A DNA stretch of 64,000 bases from Thereva unica (GCA_949987705.1 OX465282.1:10838501-10902500), one strand, 5' to 3'; counted from the stretch's first letter, positions 1-12,832 are shown. Program-made: numbers and translations. Notes: generated from the letters alone by a model not told the origin.

Positions 1-1500
1 TGTCTATCTATTTCCATGAGGTTTTTTTGTCGGATCTTTTAGCCTTCTGTCACCTCCTACCTCTAGATGGAAAAGTGCGCTAACATTCTCCTCATCTGAT
101 GGATGGAATATTGTAGCGAAAGATAACCAACCAAGAAGCATACCACGTAATGATGATTAATTGCACTTCTTAGTCTCTCCCCATGCCAACTAGGAAGGTT
201 TCTTTTTCGGTATATTTCTTAAGAGTCTGGACGGTTTAAGATTTTTTTTATTAATTTTTTTTTGGCTGGTACTTAACAGTCATTTTCTAACTCTTTAAGT
301 GCGCTTATACATACAACAAAAAAAAAACTATTTTTCTATTTTAAATACTACTAAATCTTTCAAACTCATTGGTGACAACATTTTATCGAAGTGCTTCAAA
401 TTCGGCATACACGAATGGAAAGTGGGAAGTGTTGACCTTATTTTAAGGTATTGGTATAAAGATTTTGTAAAGGTAATCATGGTGAAAAAGTGTTCGATAC
501 ACAAAAGTAATCTCATTTGAAATTGTAGGCACTTAACACCTTCGTGGCTTGTTTGGAATAATTATTGCTTTGCAGATTTTTTCGGATTTGTTTTCTTTTC
601 TGTTTTTTTTCTGGTTAAGACGTTTAGAAGCAATTAACCTCGATTTATTTTTTAAATTGTAAATTCTGATGATGTTTATGCAGATGCATAGAAGAAATTG
701 TTTCGTGTATAAGTATATAGAGAGTAATTGAGAGGAGAAAGTTTTTGAAGTTTTGAAGCGCACTTTGTTAATTTGATAATTGTTGTGAGATGGGTAAAAG
801 TAGATGAACTTGAATTAAAATTGCTCTGGATTTGTTTTTTTTTATATAATAATTATTAGGTGAACGTTTTGTTATTTTTTATTTAAAAAAAAGTGGAATA
901 TCGAAATTGTAGAAGAAATAGAAATAGAAATTGTTTCATAGAAAAAATAGAAATAGAAATTGTTTGATGATCATATACACATAATTTTGGTGTATTCCAC
1001 TTTCATCGCAAAGCATGATTGTTCCCATTTAAAATTTTATTTTTCTTATTTTTTGGAAGAGAAGAGATTATTAAAATGTTAACTTAATAAAAACATCATC
1101 GACATACTTTTCTTGGGATTTTTGTGTGATATTTTTATATATTTTTTTTGTAGATTTTTTTATAGGCTGCGTGCGCACACCTTTTACCAAAAATCGATTA
1201 AGTACACTTTTTATAGTGTTTTATGTGCCACAAAACTTTGATTGATGGTTTTATTTAAGTTTCCATTAGAGGGTAGAATGTTGTATGGGTATACAGAAGA
1301 ATGAAGAGAAGATATTTTTAAATAGAGCAAATGTGTTAACTTAGTAATTTCAAAATGGTTAAAATGAAATATTGGTAAAATCATAGCAGAAATTCAATGA
1401 ATAATTTTTAATATGTATCATTTGCAAGAACAGACAGTTATTGGAATGATAGTGTGTAACTAAGAACTGGTTGAAATATTAGAAATACAATTGTAAAACA
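1..1500. other. AT-rich stretch without a gene
   Basis: Poly-T and poly-A runs and a short repeated TAGAAATAGAAATTG-type segment at about 910-965. The short ORFs at 299-763 are composition-driven and overlap on both strands. No coding exon was recognised. Confidence 0.6.
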
Positions 1501-1507
1501 GATTTAT

Positions 1508-1625
1508 CCAATAGATGGCGCTAGTAGTGCAATTTTAAAACAGTTTCTTTTTCCTTCTAATAGATGGCGTTAGCAGTAAAATTGTAAAGCAGCTAGTTTC
1601 CAATAGATGGCGCTAGTAGTAAAAT
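1508..1625. repeat. Three direct repeats with core ATAGATGGCGCTAGTAGT
   Basis: Copies start near 1510, 1559 and 1602, spaced 43-49 bp, each followed by an AAAATT-type stretch. The middle copy differs in the core (ATAGATGGCGTTAGCAGT). They lie just upstream of the mariner relic and may belong to it or to a separate repeat. Confidence 0.75.
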
Positions 1626-1794
1626 TCTGGGTTAAAATATCAGATCGGATACGTCAAATGATCAACCACGCATCTGTCTACAAATCTTTGTCATGACATT
1701 TGTGAATTTATATCGGTGTCATGTATTTTTGTATTATGGTGAACGTATGGTGAGGCTTCTATTAGTGTAAGTATGGGTCGCGAGTGGTTCGAAC

Positions 1795-1992
1795 GCTAGG
1801 AGAGTCGCAAAATTGGAGGCATTATTGGATGAATATCCATGTCAAATGCAAGAAGTATTTGCAGGATTAATTGGCCTTGACTCAACAAGCCATTTTCCAG
1901 CGTTTGAAAGTCGTGGGAATAATCCAAAAGAAAGGAAGCTGGGTACCACACGCAGTAACGGCGGATCGTGTTGAACCGAGATGGGTAGTCAA
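1795..1992 (+). pseudogene. Mariner transposase relic (N-terminal helix-turn-helix region)
   Basis: From 1813 the frame reads LEALLDEYPCQMQEVFAGLIG. After one extra base (1876) the next frame continues LTQQAIFQRLKVVGIIQK, KGSWVPHAVTADRVEPR. This follows the mariner pattern LLDEDPCQTQxELAxxLGVTQQAISxRLKALGMIQKxGxWVPHEL, the DNA-binding domain before the catalytic core. The catalytic DDD part is absent: another repeat relic follows from about 2060. A frameshifted fossil, confident as to family. Confidence 0.8.
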
Positions 1993-2059
1993 AAAAACAC
2001 AGTCCCCGTCCGAAACTGTTATTTAGTATTTTAGCTAAAAAAGAAAAAGGAAGGCCATT

Positions 2060-2930
2060 TTATTCTGAATCAGAAGATGGGCCGACGGTGTGTAGAATTT
2101 CATTTGGAGTTCTGCCGCTTTGGGCCCTCTCCTGTGGATCACAATGTATAATGATGTGTTGGGACCATGCCTCCCAGAAGGAGCAGTTGCGATCGGGGTC
2201 GCGGATGACGTAGGTCGATTCTTCCATGAGATGGAGTTATGGGCGAACCAAGAGATCCGTCAGGTTAAAGCGAGTGCCTTAAAGCGGTGGTTTGACTCTT
2301 GCTGAGCACAAAACTGAATATCGAACGCAGTATAAGTTTTAAAATACACTTGGAGGGCATGGCAAGTAAAGCAGCCGCAATTTCCCAATATTGCTGCCCA
2401 ACGCGGGGTTTCTCTCCTGATGGCGAGGATGGTTAGTGCAATCCAGTTAGTGGGAGCACTAGCGCGGCTAGCAGCAGAAATTGGAGGCCCGCATATAGAC
2501 TAAGCGCCCTTCGCGCGTTCCGCAATACAGAACCAAGTGCAACGATGCATCCTGCGTGATAGTGGGGATAACCCCAATAGACATACTGTCGAGAGAATGC
2601 ATGCTTCTCTATGATCCAGATTATATTAGAGGGGAGCTAAATTCAATGCGGCGGCAGATGACGCACGGTGAGTCTGTACCAAAATGATAAAAGAAGTGGG
2701 ACGGGTTGTTAAGGGAGTTGGGGCGATTGATTACGAGAGAGCTTAGGGAAAAGAATTATGACCTCACGTAGCTTTTGAGTAGATTTGGAAGGATATTGAA
2801 AAACCTCCATCCTTTCGAGCACCATGACTCACCGCTGTGGCCAGCAGGCTCCCATTTCCATGATAACGCAGTGCACGTCTTCGTTAATTGTGTGAGGTTC
2901 GGGGAATATAACGCGGCGCGGAACTAGAAG
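2060..2930 (+). pseudogene. R1-clade-like LINE reverse transcriptase relic
   Basis: GPLLWITMYNDVL, CLPEGAVAIGVADDVG and ANQEIRQVKA at 2120-2280 match the RT block GPLLWNVMYDGVL...LPEG..IVGFADDIA...ANEAI in R1/Jockey-type arthropod elements. Here the FADD box is VADD. Farther on, SDASCVIVGITPIDILSRE (about 2540-2610) and WPAGSHFHDNAVHVFVNC (about 2840-2895) fit the region after the RT and the C-terminal zinc-knuckle (first cysteine lost). Several frameshifts and stops break it. The 5' part is missing. Confidence 0.75.
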
Positions 2931-2999
2931 CAATCTGCCGAAGTTAACTCGGCGTAAATTATCCCCGTATTCTAAAAGTAATCACAAGTCGCAAAGCAA

Positions 3000-5900
3000 T
3001 CACAAGATGTGTGGTGAGTTTCAGATTGAAGGCATATAATGAATGAAAAGTTACGTAGAAGCGAATTAGGAATGAAGTAGAAGTAGGTTCTGTCAACAAT
3101 GACATAGAAACAAAAATAAGAGATTCATAAGAAGTAATCGCTAAAGCTTGTGACTTATGACTGGTCACAAGTGAGCTATTCAATAACTGAACAATTTGAA
3201 AAAAGATCATGTTTCACACCTTGTAACTCTCAAATTCCGGGGGGTTATTTACCTACTCGAAATTTCCCAATTCCTACTAGCTACTTAGAATAGTGAATTG
3301 GAAGCATAGAGATCAAAAATTGGGTCGATTTGCAGATGGCCTCCAAAGACGTGCGATAGATGAGAAAAAATGCCGTGTACTTGACCGTCATTCTGTATAC
3401 GACTTTGAGTTTTTGAACGCTTTCGACCTGAACAATCGCCCATTGTCACAAATCAGGGGCCGGGGTGTACCAAAATTAATAAAATAGTTAACCACTGTAA
3501 GAAAGTGTTTGTTCCTGTGGGTCCAATTAGATTGATACAAATGCATTCCCAATCCTTGGTCTCATTAGTTGTACTTCAAATCCAGAAAACGCTTCGTATC
3601 TATGGTTGTCATAAGTTGGTACCAATTTTCGGGCTTCGAGGCTTCGTTGCTGAGTTGGAACCGATCTTGATAACATATCCGACAGTAGGATTCTTCTTAT
3701 GGATGATATCAAAATCGTACTACTGCAGTCGAAACACTTAGGTATATCGCCAGACATGCTGTGGGGTCTTTATGGTCGTAGTTTCTCTATAGAAACCTAT
3801 AGAGTTTCTCTGTAGTTCCCACTTGAATCTGGCTATAAAGAGGCGAGAATCAAATCGAGTCACTTCTGTACGACTTCCGGAAACATTCCATCTTCTCGAG
3901 GATTTGGTAGGGTTTAAAAGAGGCCTCTGTTCTCACTGCTCGATCTTGCCCCGATTGAAGATGTTCCTAGAGAGGGTCTGAACTTAGAAAAAAACGATGT
4001 AAATAACCGATTCTTTAAACAGGAAGACTATATAATAAAACTAGCTATTGGAGAATTAAAAAATTATCAAAAATATACAAAAATAAAGTTCATCCTCTAA
4101 ACCAAATCCTTTGCAGCCAGCACCAATAATAACCAAAATAGAATTTTGTTTTTTAAGTGATACATTCAGACTTAACAAAATTTAATAAAATATATAAAAT
4201 TTCATTAAATAAAAAAACAAATTCATTCTAGTCAAAAACAATATCAAATAAAAATATCATCACAGCATTATATTTACTAAGCCGCGGTCGTTGTCACAGC
4301 CAATAACAATATTCATCGTTAAGCATTTCACCATTTTGACAGGATAAACACGGAAATCATCACACTCGAACGGTCTAATTAGTTGGTCTATATATATTGC
4401 CTACATTATTGGGACTAATTTTCACTCATCCGAGATAGACAAGGGAAATTAATTCTGTCATTATTGGATCTTGTCAAAAAATTAAAACCGACAACGAATT
4501 GCCATCGGTTTTCGTTTTTTTTTTATTTTTTTTTTATTTTAGTCTTGTAAGTAGATCTATATTTTTTTTCTTCTATCTAATCAAGTCTTCGGATACTTTC
4601 TTGTCTTTTTAATCAACACAACGAGGCTGGATGTAATGCATGTTGAAAAAGATTCTGGGTCTCTCTAAAAATAGATCGGAAATCTGTCAACCACCAAAGT
4701 TCATGTCGCAGACTTTTGTCCCAAAGTTTTCGGTTATATTTTTTTTATAGATAGGATGATGGGATGAACTCTACATAAGACCATGGTAGACATCTGTTCA
4801 TCTGTACTATATAGAGAGAGAGGAGTACCAGAAAGTTAAGCCTATATGTAGTGCGGACAATGCACGTGTTATTCTCAGCGCTGGTTATCGCGGGACCACA
4901 GGGTATGATGCCATGGAGCACACAAGACTATTCTAAGCTTGGGACAGAGTGGGACATGTCACATTCATGTCCTATGCTCCTTTAGGGGACTTTCCCTTGG
5001 ACAAGCACAGGATATCAACTTTTACACGAGATGTAATATCGTTACTTTCAGTACAGCGGTCTGGGTGCTCCTCCTTGAAAATCCTCATCCCACATCCCAC
5101 GTCCCACAACCAAAAAAGAAAAGAAAAAAAAAACACAAAATAAAATAAAAGTCGTGAGCATCAACCAAAATTGACGTTTTCCTCTAACTAATAGGAAAGG
5201 GACATCGTCGTTCGTTTTTTTTGTGGGACCTCGCGAAGTGGAACAACAGTACGTAGGAGACCCAGAAAGGGTTCCCTTTTTGGTACTCTGTCATTTCAAG
5301 TGACACGTTCACTCATCCATAGAGAATGTGTACAACTTTGGTTCACTGCCTTTTGGTATACTTTTACATACATACTAAAAAAAACTACCCTCGTGTTATC
5401 CCATTGCTCTTCCTCTCCGTATATTTCATCGGCCGTTTTTTGATATTGCGACACACACACTTAAATATCTAGAAAGGATACGAAAAAAACAATGTGTGTG
5501 CTCAGTCGATTTTGAAATGATGGCGACCTTTCTTTTTTGTTTTTCTCCTCTCTCTTTGCTTGTAATTTAATTCTATTTTTCCCAACTATCCGAATGTGTC
5601 ATGCGAACATTCTGCGGTCTGGTCCTTTTTGGCGCGGAGAAGAGTTGCATATGGATGATACATTGGACATTGATATCTGGTGGATAGGGTAAATATGCAA
5701 CTGACACAAAAACTCCTCTCTCCCTGCTCAACGCGAAAAGAAAATGGTCCATGGCTCTCTAAACTAGGTCGATATTACAGAACTGCATTGGGCAATAGTT
5801 TTTTTCTCCCCCCCCCCCCCGGGAGTTTTTTTAAGGGTTCATGGTTGGTTGAAGTGATAGGGGTTGCTGGCTGTGGTGCACTATCCTTTGAATACAGGAT

Positions 5901-6690
5901 GCTTTTATAAATGGGTTGATATTAGAATGATAAGGACTTGAAATAGTGAACATGGGGCCACTCTCAGGCACTTTTATTTATTATGGGGATTTCGACAGGT
6001 TTTAGATGGATGCGGCTCGTAGGACCAAAGTTTGATTATAGAAGATTGGATGTAATATTTTTTTTAGTTGGGAATGAGGGGATAGAATATGGTGAAATAC
6101 TGGCTTATATGGTCGAGGTACAGTTTCTCTAGAGGAATATATTCTATAGTGTTAGCGAACAAATTTTAGTTAGAACAGTTTGTTCTTTATTATCAAGTGG
6201 ACAGGGTCAAGTTCTTTCCTTAATCTATGATAGCTCTGATTTTTCTTGAAGTATTTTGTGTTATGCATTATGTTTTATAGGTTTATGCAGATCTATTTAA
6301 CAACTGCTTACGAGTAATGGATTAAATAATTTGAAATTCATCATATGGAAATCCGCCAGCACAAATGACTTCAGATCTCATCGAACCTTTGTATAGTAAA
6401 AGGTCATATGGATATCCTGTTGATATAAATTGTGGTAGGGTACGACATCCCAAACACTTTCCAATTTGACAGAAAAAAAGCTTGGCGAACTGCGGTTTCA
6501 AAAGAAATTCTGGGTGGCTCAGAGTGGGAGCAACTCATTCTTTGTGGAGGTCCAAGAAATCCCTACTGGTTGACCAATGAATCAAAGAAGGAGCATGGTG
6601 CACGAGCTGCTGTCGCAAGAACCAACTCCAAGGTCTCGATTGCAATGGGCAGGTGGCCCTTTGCTTCCCAGACTGAAATTCATCCCTTTG
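3000..6690. other. Unassigned AT-rich DNA
   Basis: No gene recognised. ORFs at 3293-3487, 3505-3741, 5680-5910 and 6432-6812 match no family I know. A poly-C run of 13 occurs near 5809-5821 and long T runs around 4510-4575. The phrase MDDIKIVLL at about 3700 faintly recalls an RT active-site box but is too short to call. Confidence 0.5.
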
Positions 6691-6694
6691 AGAC

Positions 6695-8045
6695 CCTTTT
6701 TTGTGTAAGTCGAAGCTCAGGTACCACCTTTTGTACGACCAGTCCGTCATGTCATGTATCTTCTTCTTTATTCTCCCATAATCCCGCATGGGATATAGGG
6801 CGGAACTCCTAGATTTCTTACCTTCTTAACACTGGTTAAAGGGACCCCATTTAAAGCAATAGCAGAGAGGGCAGGAGAAAGAGTGGCAGAATGAGAGAAA
6901 AAGATGCAATGAGACTTCGAAGGATTAAGTTGAAGTAAGTTTGAGGTCAACCAGGAAGAAAAACGGCGTAGGTCAGTAGCAAGCTCCTCCACATATCTTT
7001 GAATTTGATCATTGATCGCTGAGATATAAAGTCGAACATCATCAGCGTACGTATGAGTTTTAGAATGTGTTACAAGCGAAGGAAGATCGTTTATATAGAT
7101 GCTGAATGAGAGAGGGCCCAGAATGGAACCTTGGGTAACGCCAGCACGAAGTGGAGCTCTCGAGGAACTGCAGCCACCAAGTATAACTTTCTGAGAGCGG
7201 TTGATTAAAAAGCTTTGCAAGAGTTTGAGAGGACAAGGCGAAAAATTACACGAGAGGAGAGTTTCTACAAAATCAGAGAGTGATTGACGCTATCAAAGGC
7301 TTTAGAGAAGTCAAGCAGCAATAGGCAGCAAACGTGGCGAACGTCGAGGTTATCAGTTGCAACTTTGAGGAGCGCAGTTTCGCATCTGTGACGCTTGGGA
7401 AATCCAGACTGTCAGACATTTATGAGTCGAAGAGGATCACAATACTCAAGAATCTGAGTTGCAATCAGCTTATCAAGAACCTTAGCCAGAAATCGAAGAA
7501 TACTGATAGGCCGAAAATCAGAAGGACAAGCAGGAGAAGCGCAATGGGGTATTGGTATAATTACAGCAAGGTTCCAAGACGAGGGAAACTTAGATGCTGT
7601 GAGGCAGGAAAATATTAGTTAGGAAAGGCAACAGACATGGAATGAGCATATTTAGAAACTTAGGCAAGATGTTATCACTATCAGTCGCTTTAGATTTAAC
7701 AGAATTTGGGCAGTAAGCATTTCGAGGGAGTCCACAGAACGAAAGCAGAAGCCATCAGATGAGGGAGTGAAGGAGGCATTGGTCGGGTCCGATGAATGAT
7801 GAGATAAGACATGCTTGTTTAAGGTTTCAGGAGAGATGTTAAGGGTGACTTCTTTTTTGCTTCTTTAATTTTAGCTACAACCATGTTCCTAATATACTTC
7901 TAAGATCTTTTAGCAGAATTACAATGGACTTTTTGTCCCAGTGGAAAAGAAACTCTCTTTCAACAATCAGGGATTTAATTTCCGCAGTAAACCAAATCAA
8001 ACAGATCAAGGAATATGCTGTCAAATGAACCGCTCTTGTCATCGA
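6695..8045 (-). pseudogene. Jockey/CR1-like LINE reverse transcriptase relic
   Basis: Read leftwards from about 8045: a pre-RT segment (FTAEIKSLIVEREF); NISPETLNKHVLSHHSSDP; KFPSSWNLAVIIPIPHC (RT1); DFRPISILRFLAKVLDKL (RT2); QSGFPKRHRCETALL and LLLDFSKAFDSVNH (RT3-4); then, in an open frame at 7220-6768, LRAGVTQGSILGPLSFSIYI and the active site TYADDVRLYIS, and SSWLTSNLLQLNPSKSH. After VKKVRNLGV the thumb and tail are missing and the sequence jumps to a short 3' UTR (6766-6695) that recurs at two other LINE 3' ends in the window. Frameshifts break the upstream half. Once the pol of an autonomous non-LTR element, now dead. Confidence 0.85.
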
Positions 8046-8065
8046 CGTCAGACATTATTGTATAG

Positions 8066-8160
8066 TGTCGTGCTACCAAGTGGTCCTCCAACTAAGTACT
8101 AACCATATCCAATGCTGCTTCACCTAGGCAATCGAACGAAAACCGGTCTGCTGAGTATGC
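8066..8160 (-). repeat. 5S rRNA-derived SINE-like copy 1
   Basis: The reverse complement contains a diverged AAGCAGCATTGGATATGGTT followed by AGTACTTAGTTGGAGGACCA, the internal promoter region of 5S rRNA. The 5' third of 5S is not recognisable, so this is a 5S-derived repeat or pseudogene rather than a functional gene. Confidence 0.65.
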
Positions 8161-8489
8161 TAATGGAACCCTTTATGGACAGCAAGATAATTGTCTGGGT
8201 TGTTCGTCCTATACATATTTTAGAGCTCAAATTTTGGTCTCTTTAGTCTAGAAAAAGTGTAAGCAAATCGTGCTTCGTTTGAACTAATCCGCTCGTCTTT
8301 AATTTATACGTGTCTGTAGTCGGGTGCATTTTGAAAAATAGAATTTTTTAGTGTACCATGGATCATTTGGATGCAATAGCGGTGCTCGTGCACGTTTCTG
8401 GCTTAGAATGGGGTAGTATTAGTTTTGGTAGGGAATCAAAATGAAAGTTTGACTTGAGTTTTAACTAAAGGCGATACAAGGGAGCTAAT

Positions 8490-8700
8490 CCTTCACACCC
8501 AAGATGGAAAGATATCGGGTCGAAAACTGCAGTGGGTACCTTTTGCACCATCGTTTAACGATACCCTCTGGGCATCGGCCGGAAACAGTTGTATAACGTC
8601 CTCCGTCTGAATTGACCTACTCTTTCCTGTCCTACTCATGGAACTTCTATGAGACAAATACTCCTTCTTTAATCCCCCATGGGACATAGGGCGGAAACAG
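8490..8700 (-). pseudogene. Possible LINE 3' fragment
   Basis: The 40-bp stretch around 8658-8698 (CCTTCTTTAATC, CCCCATGGGACATAGGGCGG) repeats the stretch at 6764-6805 that lies in the tail of the LINE relic there. The rest (a 64-aa minus ORF) shows no known motif. Confidence 0.3.
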
Positions 8701-8804
8701 TTGCATTCCAGCGGACTTTGTTTTGCGTGACAACCCTCAGTTCAGCGACAAATAACATTATATTTATCGTTCAGAGCCAGATTTTGGAGTACCCACCAGT
8801 TTTG

Positions 8805-9085
8805 GCGCTATGAAATTGTTGGGACACAGTAGGAAAGATGTCAGGACGGTTGTTGGCTTCATTACAAGACACTGCGCCATAAACTCCCATTTATGGGGAA
8901 TAGGAATTGTGCACCACCACCAAAAAACACCTGCAAGCTTTGTTTTGAGAATCGTGAAGGTCCTTCAAACAATCAAATCGAAGCGGGAAGCCATTCCGTA
9001 GACTGCCGAGCCAGTTCAAGCGGTTTGATTTACAAATATGAGGTTTAAGCGGTTAAGTACAATAGGCCAAGGGTGTGCCTGCGGT
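8805..9085 (+). pseudogene. I-clade-like LINE C-terminal relic
   Basis: The frame at 8810 reads LLGHSRKDVRTVVGFITRHC, AINSHLWGIGIV, the post-RNase-H pattern seen in I-type elements (LSRxDLRLLVGxLTGHCxLNRHLxxxGL). After a frameshift CKLCFENREG follows, the start of the zinc-knuckle (CxxCxEExE). The 3' end around 9058-9085 (AGTACAATAGGCCAAGG) resembles the 3' UTR of the LINE relic at 46226-47860. Only this tail is present, consistent with 5' truncation. Confidence 0.55.
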
Positions 9086-9089
9086 ACTT

Positions 9090-11900
9090 TTGGACCCTAT
9101 AATTTACTAAAGAAGACAATCAGATCATATTTCTAACGGTTCTTTTACCACTAAAACGATAATACCTGATGACTGTAAAATAGAAATAAAATTCGTCATA
9201 CTACCTTGACAGAAATCTACCTCTAATACAAATGTGTTACAGTAATAAAATACTACACAAAATTCGATAAAACAACATTAAGCTTCTTACAGTATCACAA
9301 ATAATAATTCTTATATATGTCATGTTTTATTTTTTTGTAATCTTTTTTAATTCATAAATTTATTACCCAACAAAAATCTATTAAATCTTCTCACCAACAA
9401 ACAAACTGAAATATCTTCAAAACATGATTTTTTTTTCATCTTTTCGGTTTAATATCTTGTAAACTATATCCTAATTGCCAACAACAGTTAAAATCTCATA
9501 ATTTAGCGCTTTCGTAGATGAACACACTTTATTTATTTATTTTTTTCTTCTTCAAAAACAAACTCTCATAATTTTTCTAAGCTTTTCATTTACAAGCAAT
9601 AAAACATGAAATCTACAACATCACAAACATATCTATATGTATGTATATACAATTTTTATTTTATTTTGGATAGATTTTTTTGAAGAAAATATACACCCAA
9701 CCAAAAATCACAAATCTTCTGCTATAAATAATTCTACAAAACAACTCTCTTAATCAAAGGAAATTATAAGATGAAGAAGAAGAAGAAGAAATACGAAAAA
9801 ACGGTATCTAATATCTAGAATGCATAAAAAAAATTATAAACAAAAATTATGACTAAAAGGGCACAAGTTTTCACATAAAAAATAAAATTCGTGCGCCTCC
9901 TCATCTCAAAAGCTGAAAATAGTAAAGGTAACAAATGTCACCCTTGTGGAACCTAAGTTTAATTTATTAGAAACGTAACAGAAACCACTAATTGGGTTCT
10001 GATATTCGTTGTCGTGCCCTTTTTTGTATGTATGTATATAGATACAATGTGTGTATCTTGTTGTTTCATTTTTTTTCATCTATTTTTATCTTTTGGTTGT
10101 TTCTTTTGTAAAATTAAAGTTTTATTTCCGCTCTAAATTGATAAACACGCTTGAGTTTCCGTATGGGGCTTTTGAAGAAAGAACGAGCAAGAACGAGGGT
10201 CTTGGTCGAACTGCATGCATAAAAACCCCATCTTTTAAGGAAGTCTGTAATTTTCTGGACTTGTTTTTTTTTGTTGTATAAATTTTTCTGCTTTGTCACT
10301 GTTTTGTGTTGTTGTTGTTAGTGTTGATATACCCAAAAAGAACCCATCGAACACAATGTCCATGTATCATGTCCCTTTCAAAATACACATACCAAAACAA
10401 AAAATTGTTCCCCCGTGTCGTTTCTAGAAGGTGTTGGTATCCTCTTAAGAGTCTTCTGTGTAAGTTGTTTATTTGCTCGCATCAAGTCTTCATTATGCAC
10501 CTAATTGTGGTTTGGTATTTAAAGACCATTTTTCTTCATTTTCCCCAGTCCCCGTGGCTCATCCATCCCAAATATCATCGTCCGTCGCTCTGCCGCTTGA
10601 TCTAAAAGCATTAACCAGAGAATTCAAAGCAGCATGGATGGATGGATGGATATATACGCGAGAGTCTCATTTAAAAGACCCGCGAACGAGATCCAATTTG
10701 GGTTCCCCATTTTCATATATAAATTTCCTGTCAAGTGGGCGTCAGTTTCGATTTTTTGGGGGTCTTCGATATAAAAAAAATTTTTTTTGGTTCTTCTTTT
10801 CTTATTACCAACAAAAAAAAAACTAAAAAACCATTTCAGAAAAGTCGAAGCAAGACAGATGATAACATACCCAACCAAAAAAAACCTACGATTAAAAATT
10901 TTAGGTCCTATATTTTTTTCTAGATCTACCTGTTCTCCCCTCCATAAAAAAAAAACACCTTTTCTTCTTCGATTCTTTTGTTACCATTCTTGTGGTCTCT
11001 TTAGAGGACCAAGTTCATTACCTTAATTATGTCTGTTACTCTCTGCTTGATATTTGACGTGATACCCCATGTCGTCCATGTTCCCATTTTTATACAACAT
11101 TCATCCCGTCGTCGTTGTCCATATAGACTTAACGTTTGGACAAGACCGATAGATGGATGAATATACGTTTGGCGGTAAGGGCTGCCTGATAATGGCTCCG
11201 GAGGCTCGTGTTATATATTTTGAATATGTTTTGAAAATTCTTGACGTGTTGTTGGCGTTCCTGTTGTGTCACGGTGTCACATTCTCTCGAGCGTTTAATT
11301 GGTTTGTAGTTTAGATTCAGAACATGTGGTGTAAATTTTTGGTTTGGAAATGGTGTAGACTTTGTTCTTTAGGGCGATTTTATACATCTGGAGTGAAAAA
11401 ATGTTTTTCTTTTTTTGTTGGACCTTTGCTTTTCTGGATCTGGATGATTTGGTACATATGGTGGGGGAGAGATTTGTGTATTATTGTAATTAGTGTAGAG
11501 AATGATTTGTTGGTTATAGAGATACATTTTCAATCGGAAGATCAGTTCTATCAATCAATGGTGTACTGTCTAGTAATTCAAAAATACATTTGGTACAGAT
11601 TGTTTTTTAGGATCAGATTTGCTGTCGTTTGCCCGTTTGTACAGATCAGTATTTGGCCATTTATATGTTTTGCTCAAGCTTGGTCGTATGTGCTCCCATT
11701 AAAAATTGTTAAAAATTCTGCGGCCATCATATGCCCGTTAAAAGGCCAAGCGGCCGGCATTCGCCTGTTGTAAGGTCATTTTTTTATTTTGTTTTGGAAC
11801 CAAGTACCAGGTGTTGTTTTTGGGTCAATTAGAAATTCGACATCGAATAGTGCTACCCATACCATATCAGTAATCGAACTTTTGTCAAGAGATTTGCCTT
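9090..11900. other. AT-rich stretch without a gene
   Basis: Low-complexity T/A tracts and a (GAA)n run near 9772-9790. The ORFs at 10306-10605, 10473-10826 and 11324-11773 (149 aa, hydrophobic, W/F/I-rich) have composition-driven sequences with no recognised domain. Nothing supports a coding exon. Confidence 0.55.
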
Positions 11901-11904
11901 GTAA

Positions 11905-12120
11905 GGGCAGATTGTGCAAAGGGTCTATACAGATTTAATGAGATCAGTTTTAACATATGGCTCTGTGAGATCAATTTTAACATATAGCTCTGTGAGATCT
12001 GTCCAAGCCCGAACGAATTTTTACGGGTTCAGAAATACCGACTGTGGAAGATTGTACTATGTTCTATTCAAGACCGTACTTCTAGAGCCTGGTTGGATGG
12101 AGTAAAAATAGACGAGTTGT
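11905..12120 (+). pseudogene. Possible LINE fragment with a 27-bp internal duplication
   Basis: RVYTDLMRSVLTYGSVRS at 11920-11973 resembles the phrase VYKTLIRPVLTYGSETW found after the RT core of several LINE clades. The block GATCAGTTTTAACATATGG to GTGA is immediately repeated with two changes, giving RSILTYSSVRS. No catalytic residues remain. The family assignment is weak. Confidence 0.35.
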
Positions 12121-12604
12121 GGTAGTAGTGCAGGGAAGAAGGGGTGAAGACTATATGTTCGTGAGAAAGTCTTAGCCTTGTGCTGTTGGCAAAGGTAGGC
12201 CGTACAGGCAGAAAGGCTATTTATTTCGGTGGATAACGTTTTTCAAGCGCTGCTACATTCTTAACTACATATGTACATTACATTAACTCAGTGAGCCAAT
12301 TGAAATGCAAATAGTGCCATAATCAACCAGCTTTAAGAGCGCGATTTTGCACTGTGGTCGGAAAAGCTAAGATAGTTTTTGAGACCGGCGTACATAGATA
12401 AACGATTTCCCAAGTACCATGAGGGTGCAGAAAAGGGCCACTATGAGACTAGTTTAACTGCTTCACGTGGACCCCATGTGGATTGCCCTAAAAGGCCCAA
12501 AAGGGGCATCCAATGCCTTGCCTCATCCCGAGTGCAAAAAGAGGCTAAACAATTTGAAATAAGGCGTGGATAAGCATTTAAATTTATGTGACGGTGTCGA
12601 GAGC

Positions 12605-12711
12605 TGTCGGTGAGTGTCGTTTTTCCGAGCGGTCCCCAAACTAAGTACTAATCACGTCCAATGCTGCTTAACCTCCGCAATCGAACGCAAGCTGGTCTCG
12701 TTGAGTATGCC
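12605..12711 (-). repeat. 5S rRNA-derived SINE-like copy 2
   Basis: Reverse complement: CATACTC near the start, then GATTGCGGAGGTTAAGCAGC, ATTGGACGTGATTAGTACTT, AGTTTGGGGACCGCTCGGAA. This matches the 3' two thirds of insect 5S rRNA, including the A-box/C-box control region. It is closer to copy 1 (8066-8160) than to copy 3. Confidence 0.75.
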
Positions 12712-12794
12712 AGTTTAGGTCCGTTCTCGTTTTAATGCTTTCTGATTGGCCAAGAAATTATATCTGTCTCGCCACGTGTTTTCTCTCTTACACA

Positions 12795-12832
12795 GCCCCC
12801 TTAGTATAATCTCTACCTTATTCGGCTTTTGT
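12795..12832. repeat. Direct repeat shared with 14697-14733
   Basis: CCCCTTAGTATAATCTCTAC followed by CTTATTCGGCTTT here, and nearly the same at 14697-14733 (TAGTATACTCTCTACC, TTATTCGGCTTTAGT). About 35 bp, unknown family. Confidence 0.7.

Noticed and set aside
5809..5821. Poly-C and poly-G runs (also near 26102 and 42384) as functional structures
   Set aside because: Isolated homopolymers with no flanking symmetry; slippage or assembly noise is enough explanation.
11324..11773. 149-aa hydrophobic plus-strand ORF
   Set aside because: Rich in W, F, I and C from T-rich codons, no domain, no signal-peptide-like start that stands out and no splice context.
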